From the NCBI GenBank assembly GCA_017161305.1, contig CP031518.1:2831583-2895582 (forward strand): a stretch of 64,000 nt of DNA, written 5' to 3'. This document shows positions 1 through 8,580 of the stretch, in pieces; the first letter of the stretch is position 1; the number at the start of each line of letters is the position of its first letter. The position numbers were made by a program, and so were the translations under genes. The stretch comes from Treponema ruminis (lineage in GTDB: Bacteria; Spirochaetota; Spirochaetia; Treponematales; Treponemataceae). A model generated the notes under the pieces. It worked only from the letters and a program-made list of their open reading frames with translations, made no database searches and had not been told where the DNA came from.

Positions 1-858
1 CCGCTGACTTGCTGCATCGGCTGGTCGGTCGATATCGACGCGGAAAGCCTGGAACGGTATCAAAGCCTTGCCGGAGCGGCAGGGGAGATGGTCCGCAGCC
101 ATTTGGTCAAGGATGAGGGAGCCTACTCATTCACCGTCACTCCCGAAGGCCATTGCTGGTTCCTTGACGGGGACGGCCTGTGCCGCATGCAAAAAGAGTT
201 CGGGATGGATGCGCTGTGCGATACCTGTCGTTTCTTTCCCCGAATTTCCTGGAACGCGGGGAGCTACGTGCAGTTCTCGATGGATCTCGCGTGTCCCGAG
301 GTCTGCCGCATGGCGTTCACCCGTCCGCTCTCCTTTCGGGAAGACGAACAGGAAGGAGAGACACCCCTCCACCGGGAGGGAAGAAGGGAATTGTCCGCGG
401 TCCTCAACCGCCGTGGACGGCTGATTGCCGCGTTGGAAAGGCCGTTGACCGTGCGGCGTATCGTCACCGACGGGAGGGAAGACGCGCGCATTGCCAGCAT
501 TGTCGCCGATTGCACCAAGGCAAGCCGCGTTGGTTTCTTGACTCCGGCGAGGGTCCGCCAGCTCCAGCAGGAGTCCGCTTCCTATTGGTTGCGGCACGAG
601 ACGCAACTGGAGCCTTGGTTCTCCACATTGGGGTCGCTGTTGCTCTTCCGCTACGGGTGCATGGCCTGGTATGGAATGCCGTGGGGACGGATTGTCCGTT
701 TCGTACGGCGGGCGATGCGGATGACCTATCTGCTTCTGCTCCATCAGCAACGGGATGCCGAGGACCTGGAGGTGGATGCCATGGTGGCCGCAAGCGTGCT
801 TTTCGCCCGCAGGATCGAGCATGTGGAGAAGAACCTGCAGCTCTTGATTGCCAGATGA
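1..858 (+). CDS. FliB-like / YkgJ-type cysteine-cluster protein (5' end outside window)
   Basis: The reading frame is open from base 1, so the true start lies upstream. The visible part has a TCC-I-G-W motif at the left edge, then C-W-F-L, L-C-R and L-C-D-T-C-R-F-F-P-R by about residue 75. This spacing of cysteines matches the metal-binding core of flagellin lysine-N-methylase (FliB) and related YkgJ-family proteins. The C-terminal two-thirds looks helical, with no other motif I recognise. FliB methylates flagellin lysines, but no flagellar gene is visible here, so the substrate is uncertain. It faces the convergent small gene at 911-1300. Family call is moderately secure; methylase activity is inferred. 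Confidence 0.7.
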   Translation, partial: PLTCCIGWSVDIDAESLERYQSLAGAAGEMVRSHLVKDEGAYSFTVTPEGHCWFLDGDGLCRMQKEFGMDALCDTCRFFPRISWNAGSYVQFSMDLACPEVCRMAFTRPLSFREDEQEGETPLHREGRRELSAVLNRRGRLIAALERPLTVRRIVTDGREDARIASIVADCTKASRVGFLTPARVRQLQQESASYWLRHETQLEPWFSTLGSLLLFRYGCMAWYGMPWGRIVRFVRRAMRMTYLLLLHQQRDAEDLEVDAMVAASVLFARRIEHVEKNLQLLIAR

Positions 859-910
859 TGCGAGGAGGACTCCTTCCGGAATCCCCCTCGGCTGGTGGTC
901 GTTTGGAATA

Positions 911-1300
911 TCAATGGGTGGCGAGAGAAGCGAAAATCGCCCTGCTGCCGACGAACCGGTGGTCCCGGTAGAGCAAGGTGGGGCAACGCTTGATGCCGTA
1001 AAGGCTGCGGCCCTCGGGATAGACGGTCAGATTGACGATTCTCGGGTTCCTGCCGTTGTACTGCAAGGCCGACTGCTCGAGCGTCCCTGAGTGGTTGCCA
1101 TCCACGAAAAGGATTCCTTGGCGCAGTTCTTTCTCTTCCTGCAGCTTCTGGATGGTCTCTTTCAGGACATCGAAAGCGTTGGTGCCGTCCTGCTCAGACT
1201 GCTTGCACAAGGCGACGGCCAACAGTTGCGCCTTGTTGGTTGACGAAATAGGATTGCCGTTCGCTGTAGCAAAAGGCTGTCGCATTCCCGCGTTATCCAT
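911..1300 (-). CDS. Hypothetical protein, possibly thioredoxin-like
   Basis: 129 residues. I start it at the ATG at 1300 because GGGAGGGA lies about 8 bases upstream; an in-frame start at 1333 lacks such a site. There is no signal peptide or membrane segment. Residues 30-55 are charged and helical. The C-terminal part (ILFVDGN, then PRIVNLTVYP, then GIKRCPTLLYRDHRFVG) has the beta-strand and cis-proline look of a thioredoxin C-terminal half, but there is no CxxC. I do not recognise a family. It lies 49 bases downstream of the cyclase gene on the same strand, so it may be the last gene of that operon. Confidence 0.6.
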   Translation of the reverse strand: MDNAGMRQPFATANGNPISSTNKAQLLAVALCKQSEQDGTNAFDVLKETIQKLQEEKELRQGILFVDGNHSGTLEQSALQYNGRNPRIVNLTVYPEGRSLYGIKRCPTLLYRDHRFVGSRAIFASLATH

Positions 1301-1349
1301 GGGACTCCCTCCCGTTCCTACAGAAGCAAACATCTGAAAGGGGAAAAGG

Positions 1350-2993
1350 TTACCGGGTGATATGGAGCCGTTCCTTCATCGCGTACATGGCCTTCTCCGC
1401 ACGGGCGAGGAGCATCTCGTAAGTGGTATCCTTGCCTGGTTCCAGATCGGCGATTCCGTACGAGATCGAGATGCGGTCGACAGGCTTCTCCTCGCCTGCC
1501 AACCTGGTCATGGCGGCATCCATCTGGTCGAGCAGCTGGTAACGGTCCTTCAGGTCGCTTCCTTCGGGGAAGAGGACGAATTCGTCTCCTCCCGTGCGGA
1601 AGAGCTCGCTGTTGGGGAAGCATGAACGGATCAGGTCTGCAGCGGCTTGCAGGTAGGTGTCCCCTGCCTCGTGGCCGAAGTGGTCGTTGACCTGTTTCAG
1701 GTGGTTGACGTCGAAGAAGATTACCGAGAAGGGTTCGCCTCGGCTGACCATGTCCTTCCGATAGGTCACCTCGCGCTCATAGGCGCGCGGGGCACCGGCT
1801 CCGGTCAGCACATCCCGGTAGGTTTGGGCTTCTAGGTAGTTCACGTATCCGTGCAGCCGTTCCGCCATCTGCTGGACGCTTCGGGTCAGTGTGGCGATTT
1901 CGGCGCCACCAGTCGCGGCCAGATGCACATCGAAATCGCCGCCCGCGATACGGGCTGCGGCTTTCTGGAGCGCATTGAGCGGTTGCAACAGCCGTGAGGC
2001 GATCATCGTGGTGACAATGAGGAAGAAGAGGGCGGTAAGTACCACCGTGAAGATGACGAGGAAGGCCATCGTGTCCCGCCTTTGGAAGATCTCCCTTTTC
2101 GGGGCGGCGAGTATCAGCACGAGCCCATTGCTCAGCGTGGTGGAGGCAAGGAGCTTGTCCACTCCGTGCACCTTTGCGGAGACGGGTCCGGTAACACCCA
2201 TCCGGTTCGGCTTCCCATCCAGCAGCTTGCGGGCAAGCTCGGGGTTGTCGTCGTACAGTATGGTCCCGGATTTTATCGATGGGTGGTGGATGACCGCCCC
2301 GTTCGCGTCAGTCAGGACCGCATAGCCCGTATCATAGACCTTGATGTCCGCCAACCTCTGGTCGAGCACATCGTAGTCGGTGTCGATCGAGACATAGCCG
2401 ACCAGGATCCGGTCGGAGAAGACGGGAACGAGATAGCTCAGGACGATTTGCCGCTCGCCTGCGGTGTCCGCGTGCGGTGCCTGCCAGAGCGGCATTTGCA
2501 CGTTGATGATATCCCGCCAGTCTTCGTTATCCCGTATGGCGTTGATGTTCTTCGAAACGACAGGGAAGAACTGGGCGGAGGAAGGGCCTCGCTTCTGGAC
2601 AATACCGCAGGCCGCATCCTCCGGCAGGAGGTCCGGATCGAAATGGATGGCGCATTCCGTGGTTTCCGGGGTGGCCGTGACGGTCAGCGAGACCATCTCG
2701 TCCAAGTCTTTCCGGAGCTCCGCATAGAACTTCGGATCCTGCAAAAGACTTTGGGCGGGGATGGAACGCGTGACATAGTCGGCCAGCGTCTGTGCGGCTT
2801 GTTGGGTCTGCTGGAGCTGGTTCTCGATGGTCTGCCCGAGTTCCGAGCAGGTCGAGCTGAGAATCCGCTCCGAGCCCCGGTTGACCGAGCTGTTCAGCTG
2901 GGAGCCGGCAATGAAGCCGATGATCGAGGCGGTTGAGAGAATCGTGAGCGCGATCAGCAGTTGCAGGGTATGGGAAAGGGTTCGTTTTCTCAT
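1350..2993 (-). CDS. Membrane diguanylate cyclase (sensor-HAMP-GGDEF)
   Basis: 547 residues. It should make cyclic di-GMP from two GTP in response to an extracytoplasmic signal. An N-terminal helix (about 8-30) is followed by a periplasmic Cache-like region with the typical YVSIDTDYDVL and GYAVLTDANGAVIHHP strands. A second helix (about 310-335), a HAMP-like linker and a GGDEF domain follow. The catalytic GGDEF is intact at about 468-472 and the FFDVNHLKQVND metal site precedes it. The ATG at 2993 overlaps the TGA of the upstream cyclase (ATGA), so the two are translationally coupled. I see no RxxD inhibitory site just before GGDEF. Confidence 0.9.
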   Translation of the reverse strand: MRKRTLSHTLQLLIALTILSTASIIGFIAGSQLNSSVNRGSERILSSTCSELGQTIENQLQQTQQAAQTLADYVTRSIPAQSLLQDPKFYAELRKDLDEMVSLTVTATPETTECAIHFDPDLLPEDAACGIVQKRGPSSAQFFPVVSKNINAIRDNEDWRDIINVQMPLWQAPHADTAGERQIVLSYLVPVFSDRILVGYVSIDTDYDVLDQRLADIKVYDTGYAVLTDANGAVIHHPSIKSGTILYDDNPELARKLLDGKPNRMGVTGPVSAKVHGVDKLLASTTLSNGLVLILAAPKREIFQRRDTMAFLVIFTVVLTALFFLIVTTMIASRLLQPLNALQKAAARIAGGDFDVHLAATGGAEIATLTRSVQQMAERLHGYVNYLEAQTYRDVLTGAGAPRAYEREVTYRKDMVSRGEPFSVIFFDVNHLKQVNDHFGHEAGDTYLQAAADLIRSCFPNSELFRTGGDEFVLFPEGSDLKDRYQLLDQMDAAMTRLAGEEKPVDRISISYGIADLEPGKDTTYEMLLARAEKAMYAMKERLHITR

Positions 2994-4642
2994 CGGAGAG
3001 CCCCCATCTGGCGCTTTCTCTCGTACATGGCCTGTTCCGCCCGCTGGAAGACCGAATCGAAGGAGGTGTCGAGACCTTCGATGAAGTTCGCCTTGCCCCA
3101 GGCAACGGAAAGCCGGTCCGTCCACAGGGGCGCTTCGCTTCGTCCGGACACTTCCGCTTCCAGTTTGGCCAGTTTTCCTTCGATTTCGACAAGTTCCTCC
3201 TCTTGGGGAAGCAGAATGAACTCGTCCCCTCCGATCCGGTAGATAGGGGAGTTCGGAAAGATGCTTCGCAGCAGCTTGTAGACTCCGAGCAGGTAGCGGT
3301 CACCCTGCATATGGCCGAACGTGTCGTTGATGAACTTCAGATTGTTCACATCGAAAAAGACCACCGTATACGAGAACGAGGGATCCTTTCGCGCCTGCTC
3401 GTCCAGATGCTTGACCACATTTGTGAAGGCCAGTTTGTTTCCTGCGCCGGTAAGGCTGTCGGTATACGCCATCTGGTTGACGAAATGCAGGTAGGTTTCC
3501 AGTTTGCCCGCCATATACTTGATGGCGTCAGTCAGTTGCCCGATTTCGTCATTGCCGCTCTCCGGCAACGTGAGGTCGGTCGTTTCCCCATTCATGTGGG
3601 TCATCGCCTCGTTCAGCTCGTTGAGCGGGGAAAAGAGTCTCTTCAGCTTGGAGAAGGACGTGAAACCTGCTACTGCAAGGGTCAGTGCCATTATCAGCAG
3701 GATCCGTATTCCGAGCAGGTTGGATTCCCCATAGAGCGAGGAGTCGGGGACGACCAGCAACAGCCCCATGCCGTTTGAGAGTCTGCGATAGGCGGCGCTC
3801 ATCCGCTTGCCATCCTGCTTGAAGGGAACCAGCTTGTCCCCTGAGCCGCCAGGAAAGTCCTTGATGGAAACCAGCCCGGGAATCTGCGCGAACAACGGGG
3901 TCCCGATTTCCATGTCCGGGGCATAGATGATGTTGTCGGCGTCGTCCAGAAGGATTGCGTGTCCCTTCATTTCGTTGATTGCATCCAGGTAGGTCGCCAT
4001 CGTCCGGTAGTCGAAGGAGATGCCGGCGACACAGATGCAGATGCCCTGCTCATAGATCGGTACCGCGTAGGTGAGCACCAGACGGTTCGCGTGGGCACTG
4101 AAATAAGGACCGAAGAAGACGGCCTTCCTGGCGCGCTCTGGCACATACCACCATCCGCTCTGGTTGATTCCGTCGAAAAGCCGGTGGTCCGGTACCGGCA
4201 TTTTCTGGAAGGGAAGGTCTGCGGACTTCCTGGTCAGCCAGGTGCCTGGCACACCGGGCAGGTAATCGCTGTTCAGCGCGTAGTAGCTGATAAGCACATC
4301 CTGGGTGTTGTTGGCGGCCACATCGAGCAGCTTGTCCAGGCTGTCCTGGTATCGGAGAAGGAAATCGGGACTCCCTGCCAGATCGTTGAGGTGTCCGAAC
4401 GCGTTGTTCCTGGCATAGGTGGCGATCGCGTTGACCGATTGCCTCAAGCTGTTGAAATGGAGCTCCAGTACCGACGCCTCGCGCTGGCAACGCTCGTTCA
4501 GGATGATCGCGTTGCTTGCCTTCTGATAGGAGACAAGAAACAGAAACGTGCTGCTGCCGATCAACAGTACGATGGAGACGACACTGCTGAGAACCAACAG
4601 TGTCAGCGTGGTCTGCAAAGACTGTCTTTTCCGATACGGCAT
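2990..4642 (-). CDS. Membrane diguanylate cyclase (sensor-HAMP-GGDEF)
   Basis: 550 residues, with the same architecture as its downstream neighbour: a helix at about 15-37, a periplasmic Cache-type sensor (GICICVAGISFDYRTM and ILLDDADNIIYAP strands), a second helix near 305-325, HAMP, then GGDEF with intact GGDEF at about 469-473 and FFDVNNLKFIND before it. The two sensors share little sequence, so they probably read different ligands while feeding the same c-di-GMP pool. The start at 4642 has no Shine-Dalgarno; a TATACT box (4650-4655 on this strand) ends 7 bases before the ATG, so the transcript may be leaderless. First gene of the pair. Confidence 0.9.
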   Translation of the reverse strand: MPYRKRQSLQTTLTLLVLSSVVSIVLLIGSSTFLFLVSYQKASNAIILNERCQREASVLELHFNSLRQSVNAIATYARNNAFGHLNDLAGSPDFLLRYQDSLDKLLDVAANNTQDVLISYYALNSDYLPGVPGTWLTRKSADLPFQKMPVPDHRLFDGINQSGWWYVPERARKAVFFGPYFSAHANRLVLTYAVPIYEQGICICVAGISFDYRTMATYLDAINEMKGHAILLDDADNIIYAPDMEIGTPLFAQIPGLVSIKDFPGGSGDKLVPFKQDGKRMSAAYRRLSNGMGLLLVVPDSSLYGESNLLGIRILLIMALTLAVAGFTSFSKLKRLFSPLNELNEAMTHMNGETTDLTLPESGNDEIGQLTDAIKYMAGKLETYLHFVNQMAYTDSLTGAGNKLAFTNVVKHLDEQARKDPSFSYTVVFFDVNNLKFINDTFGHMQGDRYLLGVYKLLRSIFPNSPIYRIGGDEFILLPQEEELVEIEGKLAKLEAEVSGRSEAPLWTDRLSVAWGKANFIEGLDTSFDSVFQRAEQAMYERKRQMGALR

Positions 4643-4858
4643 ACAAAAAAGTATAGCATGGTTTTCGATGCCATTGCATCCGTTCGCTTCCCGAAATTTT
4701 GCAAGTTTACGGGAAAAACGCAGTACAGGCGCTTCGCGGGCAACAGGAATCTGAAATCCTCTGTTTGCAAAGGGAAACGAGGGTATTGCCTAAGACCAGA
4801 CATGCGGATCCGGCAGAAGCGGCACCAGACCAATATCCTGATTCCGGCATGTATGGTG

Positions 4859-5653
4859 TTACTCTGCGATGGGCTGGTACCAGGATGGGCGGTCAAGCAG
4901 GCCGCTTTTCTGCTTGATGTGGAGGACCACCAGGAAGGGGCCGGTCATCTGGACCAGTACGAGCACCGGGGTGTAGATCTGGTCGAGGAGCCAGGAGATC
5001 GGGCCGAGGATCGTCCCCTCCATCGGGGCGGAGATGAACATCATGTTCAGCCCCAGCTTGTGGTTGATGACCAAGGCAAGCAGGCAGAAGAAGCCGGTGA
5101 AGGCCATGTAATACTTCAGGTCCGAACGTTGCAGGTTGACGGTGCCGCTGCGGGAAAGCAGGATGCCCAGGTACACCATCGTCCCATGGTAGAGGAAACT
5201 GTGGATGGAAAGGTAGTGCAAGGTGGGGAAGAGGAGGAGAGAGGTAGACGGGTAGAGCAGGAAGCAAGCTCCGCCGCAAAGGCCGCCGGTGGTGATGAAG
5301 ACGTCGCCGATGTGCTGGATGAAAGGGTGTTTCGAGCAACTCATCACAACCGCGTAGAGGGTGATGGAACAGAAATACAGGGGAAGCCAGGTGTTCAGGT
5401 TGGCGGCGAATCCGGTCAGAAAACGGTAGGTGATCTTGACCAGTTCAAGGATCCAGAGCATCACCGCGTCGCGCCGGAGGATCCTGCGTACTTCTTCGTG
5501 TCCGCACTGGGCAGTACGTTTCAATCCATGGTAGATGGAGAGGAACGTGGTCACCATCAGGAGGAACCATCCCATGGAAGGAAGGCCGGCGGGAGGGTAG
5601 ACGCCCTCTTTGGCGAAGAAGTAGTGCAGGAAACATTTCACTGTCGAGACCAT
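4859..5653 (-). CDS. YwaF/TIGR02206-type integral membrane protein
   Basis: 264 residues from the ATG at 5653; an ATG at 5692 would add 13 residues. The reading frame stays open far upstream, but that part is antisense to the aminotransferase gene and is not used here. Six to seven hydrophobic helices are visible, with LPLYFCSITLYAVV, LHYLSIHSFLYHG and NHKLGLNMMFISAP, the pattern I associate with the TIGR02206/YwaF family of polytopic membrane proteins of unknown function. It diverges from the aminotransferase gene; the intergenic region is short and holds no obvious terminator. Confidence 0.65.
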   Translation of the reverse strand: MVSTVKCFLHYFFAKEGVYPPAGLPSMGWFLLMVTTFLSIYHGLKRTAQCGHEEVRRILRRDAVMLWILELVKITYRFLTGFAANLNTWLPLYFCSITLYAVVMSCSKHPFIQHIGDVFITTGGLCGGACFLLYPSTSLLLFPTLHYLSIHSFLYHGTMVYLGILLSRSGTVNLQRSDLKYYMAFTGFFCLLALVINHKLGLNMMFISAPMEGTILGPISWLLDQIYTPVLVLVQMTGPFLVVLHIKQKSGLLDRPSWYQPIAE

Positions 5654-5761
5654 AGCCGTAATGGTATCGAATTTTCGCTGATTGGCAAGCATTCGGGCCG
5701 GTTTTCCCTTGATTCTTTCCCCGTGTGGTGGGGAAAATGGGAACCGGACCGAGGGGGATGT

Positions 5762-6934
5762 ATGGAACTTTCCAAGCGCGTAGGCGCCTTTACCGACAGC
5801 GTGATCAGGCGAATGACCCGCATCAGCGACAGCGTCGGGGCAATCAACTTGTCCCAGGGGTTTCCCGATTTCGACCCGCCAAGGGAACTGATGGCGGCAT
5901 TGGAAAAGGTCGCATTCCGAGGCCCGCACCAGTATTCGACCACCTTCGGAGCCCGGAACCTGCGTGAGGCAATCTGCCATAAAGCGTCCAAGGGTTTCGG
6001 CTGGCAACCGGATCCCGACCGGGAGATCGTGGTCACCTGCGGCAGCACCGAGGCGATGATCGTGACGATGATGACCATCTGCAACCCGGGGGACAAGGTG
6101 CTGGTCTTTTCTCCTTTCTATGAGAACTATGGGGCCGATGCCATCCTCAGTGGCGCGGAACCGATTTTCATTCCCTTGGTTCCTCCGGCCTACCGTTTCG
6201 ACCTCTCGCTGCTCGAGAAAGGGTTCCGGCAAGGGGCGAAGGCGCTGATCCTCTGCAATCCCTCAAACCCTTGCGGCAAGGTCTTTCGCAGAGAGGAACT
6301 GGAGGCAATCGCCAATCTGGCGGTCAGGTACGATGCCTTCGTGGTCACCGACGAGGTCTATGAGCACATCGTCTTCAAGCCCGCCCGCCATATCCCGATG
6401 GCCAGCCTGCCCGGCATGAAGGAGCATACGATCACCTGCAACTCCCTTTCCAAGACGTACTCGATCACCGGCTGGCGCCTGGGCTACCTGATTGGTCCCG
6501 AGTACGTGGTGGAGAACGCCAAGAAGGTCCACGACTTCTTGACCGTCGGGGCGGCCGCGCCCCTTCAGGAAGCGGCCGTGGCAGGCCTTTCGCTGCCTGA
6601 TTCCTATTATGAGGAGCTTTCCTCCCTGTACCAGGAAAAACGCGACCACTTCCTGCGTGGACTGGATGAGGCCGGGCTACGGCACAACGTGCCCCAGGGA
6701 AGTTATTTCGTCATGGCCGATATCCAGCCGTTCCTGGACACGCCTCGTTTCCAAGGCTGGAGCGATCTGCGGTTCTGCGAGTGGATGACCCGGGAGATTG
6801 GTGTCGCGGCCGTCCCCGGTTCCAGTTTCTTTCGGGAACCGGTGAACCACCTGGTCAGGCTCCACTTCGCCAGAAGCCAGGCGACTTTGGATGAGGCGAT
6901 CAGCCGTCTGAAGCGGCTGAAGGAGTATCTATGA
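5762..6934 (+). CDS. PLP-dependent class I/II aminotransferase
   Basis: 390 residues. It should transfer an amino group between an amino acid and a 2-oxo acid using pyridoxal phosphate. The Schiff-base lysine lies in SLSKTYSITGWRLGY; LCNPSNPCGKV, the VVTDEVYEHIVF strand and an arginine near the end (LVRLHFAR) are also present. It most resembles the kynurenine/methionine aminotransferase branch of the fold I enzymes, but substrate cannot be read from sequence. The start has GAGGGGG about 5 bases upstream. The frame is open for roughly 600 codons upstream, but that stretch is antisense to the cyclase and YwaF genes. Its stop overlaps the start of the esterase gene. Confidence 0.9.
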   Translation: MELSKRVGAFTDSVIRRMTRISDSVGAINLSQGFPDFDPPRELMAALEKVAFRGPHQYSTTFGARNLREAICHKASKGFGWQPDPDREIVVTCGSTEAMIVTMMTICNPGDKVLVFSPFYENYGADAILSGAEPIFIPLVPPAYRFDLSLLEKGFRQGAKALILCNPSNPCGKVFRREELEAIANLAVRYDAFVVTDEVYEHIVFKPARHIPMASLPGMKEHTITCNSLSKTYSITGWRLGYLIGPEYVVENAKKVHDFLTVGAAAPLQEAAVAGLSLPDSYYEELSSLYQEKRDHFLRGLDEAGLRHNVPQGSYFVMADIQPFLDTPRFQGWSDLRFCEWMTREIGVAAVPGSSFFREPVNHLVRLHFARSQATLDEAISRLKRLKEYL

Positions 6935-7590
6935 TGGATCGATGCCGTGTGGGAAACAGGGAAATCCGCTGCCATTTGCCTGTGGACGCCAGGTTTGTCT
7001 GGCTTCAGCCGACCTTTGACGAGGACTATGGTTCCCTTGACCGGGAACTTGGGCTGATTTCCAGCAAGCAACCTTTCGGCTTTGTCGCGTTTCCCCTGCA
7101 GAACTGGAACGACGAGCTTTCCCCTTGGCCGGCCCCTCCGGTCTATGGCAACGAGCCTTTTGGAGGGAAGGGCGAGGAGACGCTCGCCTACATGACCGGA
7201 TCGTTGCTCCCTTGGGTGAAACAGCGCCAGGGGGATGTCCCCGTGGGTGTCGGCGGCTATTCATTGGCAGGGCTCTTCGCCTTGTGGGCGGCTACCCGGA
7301 CTTCTGCATTCGCCAGCGTCGTCGCCGCCAGCCCCTCGGTCTGGTTCCCGGGATGGGCGGACTATGAGCGCGAGCACCATATCTTGGCCCGCAGGGTGTA
7401 TCTCAGCCTTGGCCTGAAGGAGGAGAAGACCCGCAATGTGGTGATGCGGCAAGTCGGCGACCGCATCAGGTTTCTGGAACAGGAACTGCGTGGAAGGGGA
7501 GTGGACGTGACGCTCCAGTGGAATCCCGGCGGCCATTTCATGCCAAGCGACGAGCGTTGCGCCAAGGGCTATACCTGGGCGCTCCGCTGA
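6931..7590 (+). CDS. Alpha/beta-hydrolase, putative esterase
   Basis: 219 residues, cytoplasmic (no signal peptide). The nucleophile elbow is GGYSLAGLFALW, a G-x-S-x-G with serine near residue 110. A histidine in the NPGGHFMP segment near 190-193 is the likely catalytic base. The arrangement fits small carboxylesterase-like hydrolases. Its ATG overlaps the aminotransferase stop (ATGATGG), so the two are co-translated and may act on the same metabolite. It ends at 7590, directly abutting the convergent TtcA-like gene whose stop begins at 7591. Confidence 0.75.
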   Translation: MMDRCRVGNREIRCHLPVDARFVWLQPTFDEDYGSLDRELGLISSKQPFGFVAFPLQNWNDELSPWPAPPVYGNEPFGGKGEETLAYMTGSLLPWVKQRQGDVPVGVGGYSLAGLFALWAATRTSAFASVVAASPSVWFPGWADYEREHHILARRVYLSLGLKEEKTRNVVMRQVGDRIRFLEQELRGRGVDVTLQWNPGGHFMPSDERCAKGYTWALR

Positions 7591-8448
7591 TTATTCCTCT
7601 GTTTCCCGGCCTTCATTGTATTTCTCAAGGAAACTGTGCCTGCCGCTCCGGTCCTTGTACGCGGGAAACGTGTTGACCACCACGTTGTGCACCGCCCCGA
7701 ACAAGGACTGTTCGATGGTCGGATTGTCCTTTTTCAGCTGTTGGATCAGGAGTTTGGTTTCTTTCCGCTTGCTCCCCGTCTCTCCCTCCCGGCCATCGGT
7801 GACGCGGCAGGCGCACTGGATGAACTGGAGGCCGTTGTACCTTGCCCATGCGACGATGTCATGCTCGTACACCGCATACAGGGGCCTGATCAGTTCCATG
7901 CCCGGGTAGTTCTTGCTGTGGAGCTTCGGCGGCATGCACTGGATTTCGGCGGAATAGCACATGCCCATGACGACCGTCTCGATCACATCGTTCAGGTGAT
8001 GTCCCAGCGCGATCTTGTTGCACCCGAGTTCCCGGGCCTTCTTGTAGAGATGTCCGCGGCGCATGCGGGCGCAGTGGTAGCAAGGGTACTTTTCGGCCTT
8101 GTCTGCCAGATTGAAGATGTTTGTCTCGAATATCGTGATGGGGATGTGAAGCAACTGCGCATTTGCCTCGATCTTGTGCCTGTTGGTTTCGTTGTAGCCG
8201 GGATCCATGACCAGAAAGACCACCTCGAAGGGAAACAGGGAGTAGCGCTGAAGAAGCTGCATCAGCTTTGCCATCAGCATCGAGTCTTTCCCCCCGGAAA
8301 TGCAGACGGCGATCCTGTCGCCAGGCTGGATCAGCTGGTATTCCTTGACCGAATGGATGAAGGGACCCCACAGGCGGCTGCGGTAGGTGCCCAGTATGCT
8401 GTTCTCGATTTTCTGGTATGGTTCGAGATTTCGGTTCTTGTCAGACAT
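7591..8448 (-). CDS. ttcA: TtcA-like tRNA thiolation ATPase
   Basis: 285 residues from the ATG at 8448, chosen because AGGAG lies 7-8 bases upstream; the ATG at 8475 has no such site. TtcA-type enzymes adenylate a tRNA cytidine and replace its oxygen with sulfur, using an oxygen-sensitive iron-sulfur cluster. The PP-loop SGGKDS is at 51-56, the CxxC pair at C123/C126 (PCYHCAR), GHHLND at about 150-154, and further cysteines at 212 and 214. Length fits the family. TtcA is the best match, though a relative acting on another tRNA position cannot be excluded. Confidence 0.85.
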   Translation of the reverse strand: MSDKNRNLEPYQKIENSILGTYRSRLWGPFIHSVKEYQLIQPGDRIAVCISGGKDSMLMAKLMQLLQRYSLFPFEVVFLVMDPGYNETNRHKIEANAQLLHIPITIFETNIFNLADKAEKYPCYHCARMRRGHLYKKARELGCNKIALGHHLNDVIETVVMGMCYSAEIQCMPPKLHSKNYPGMELIRPLYAVYEHDIVAWARYNGLQFIQCACRVTDGREGETGSKRKETKLLIQQLKKDNPTIEQSLFGAVHNVVVNTFPAYKDRSGRHSFLEKYNEGRETEE

Positions 8449-8580
8449 GCGGTTGCTCCTGAGCGGTGGCATCAAAGGCCTGATGGGGACGGCGCCACGT
8501 CGGATACGGGCTTGTCCATCAGGTAAGTCAAATGCGCCATGGGGACAAGCATAACGAAAGAATCCTTGGTGTGCTAGTTC

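Noticed and set aside
3959-5761. About 600 open codons on the plus strand running into the aminotransferase gene
   Set aside because: Antisense to a GGDEF gene and the YwaF-like gene. The aminotransferase homology and ribosome-binding site begin only at 5762; the open frame is a by-product of GC-rich codon usage.
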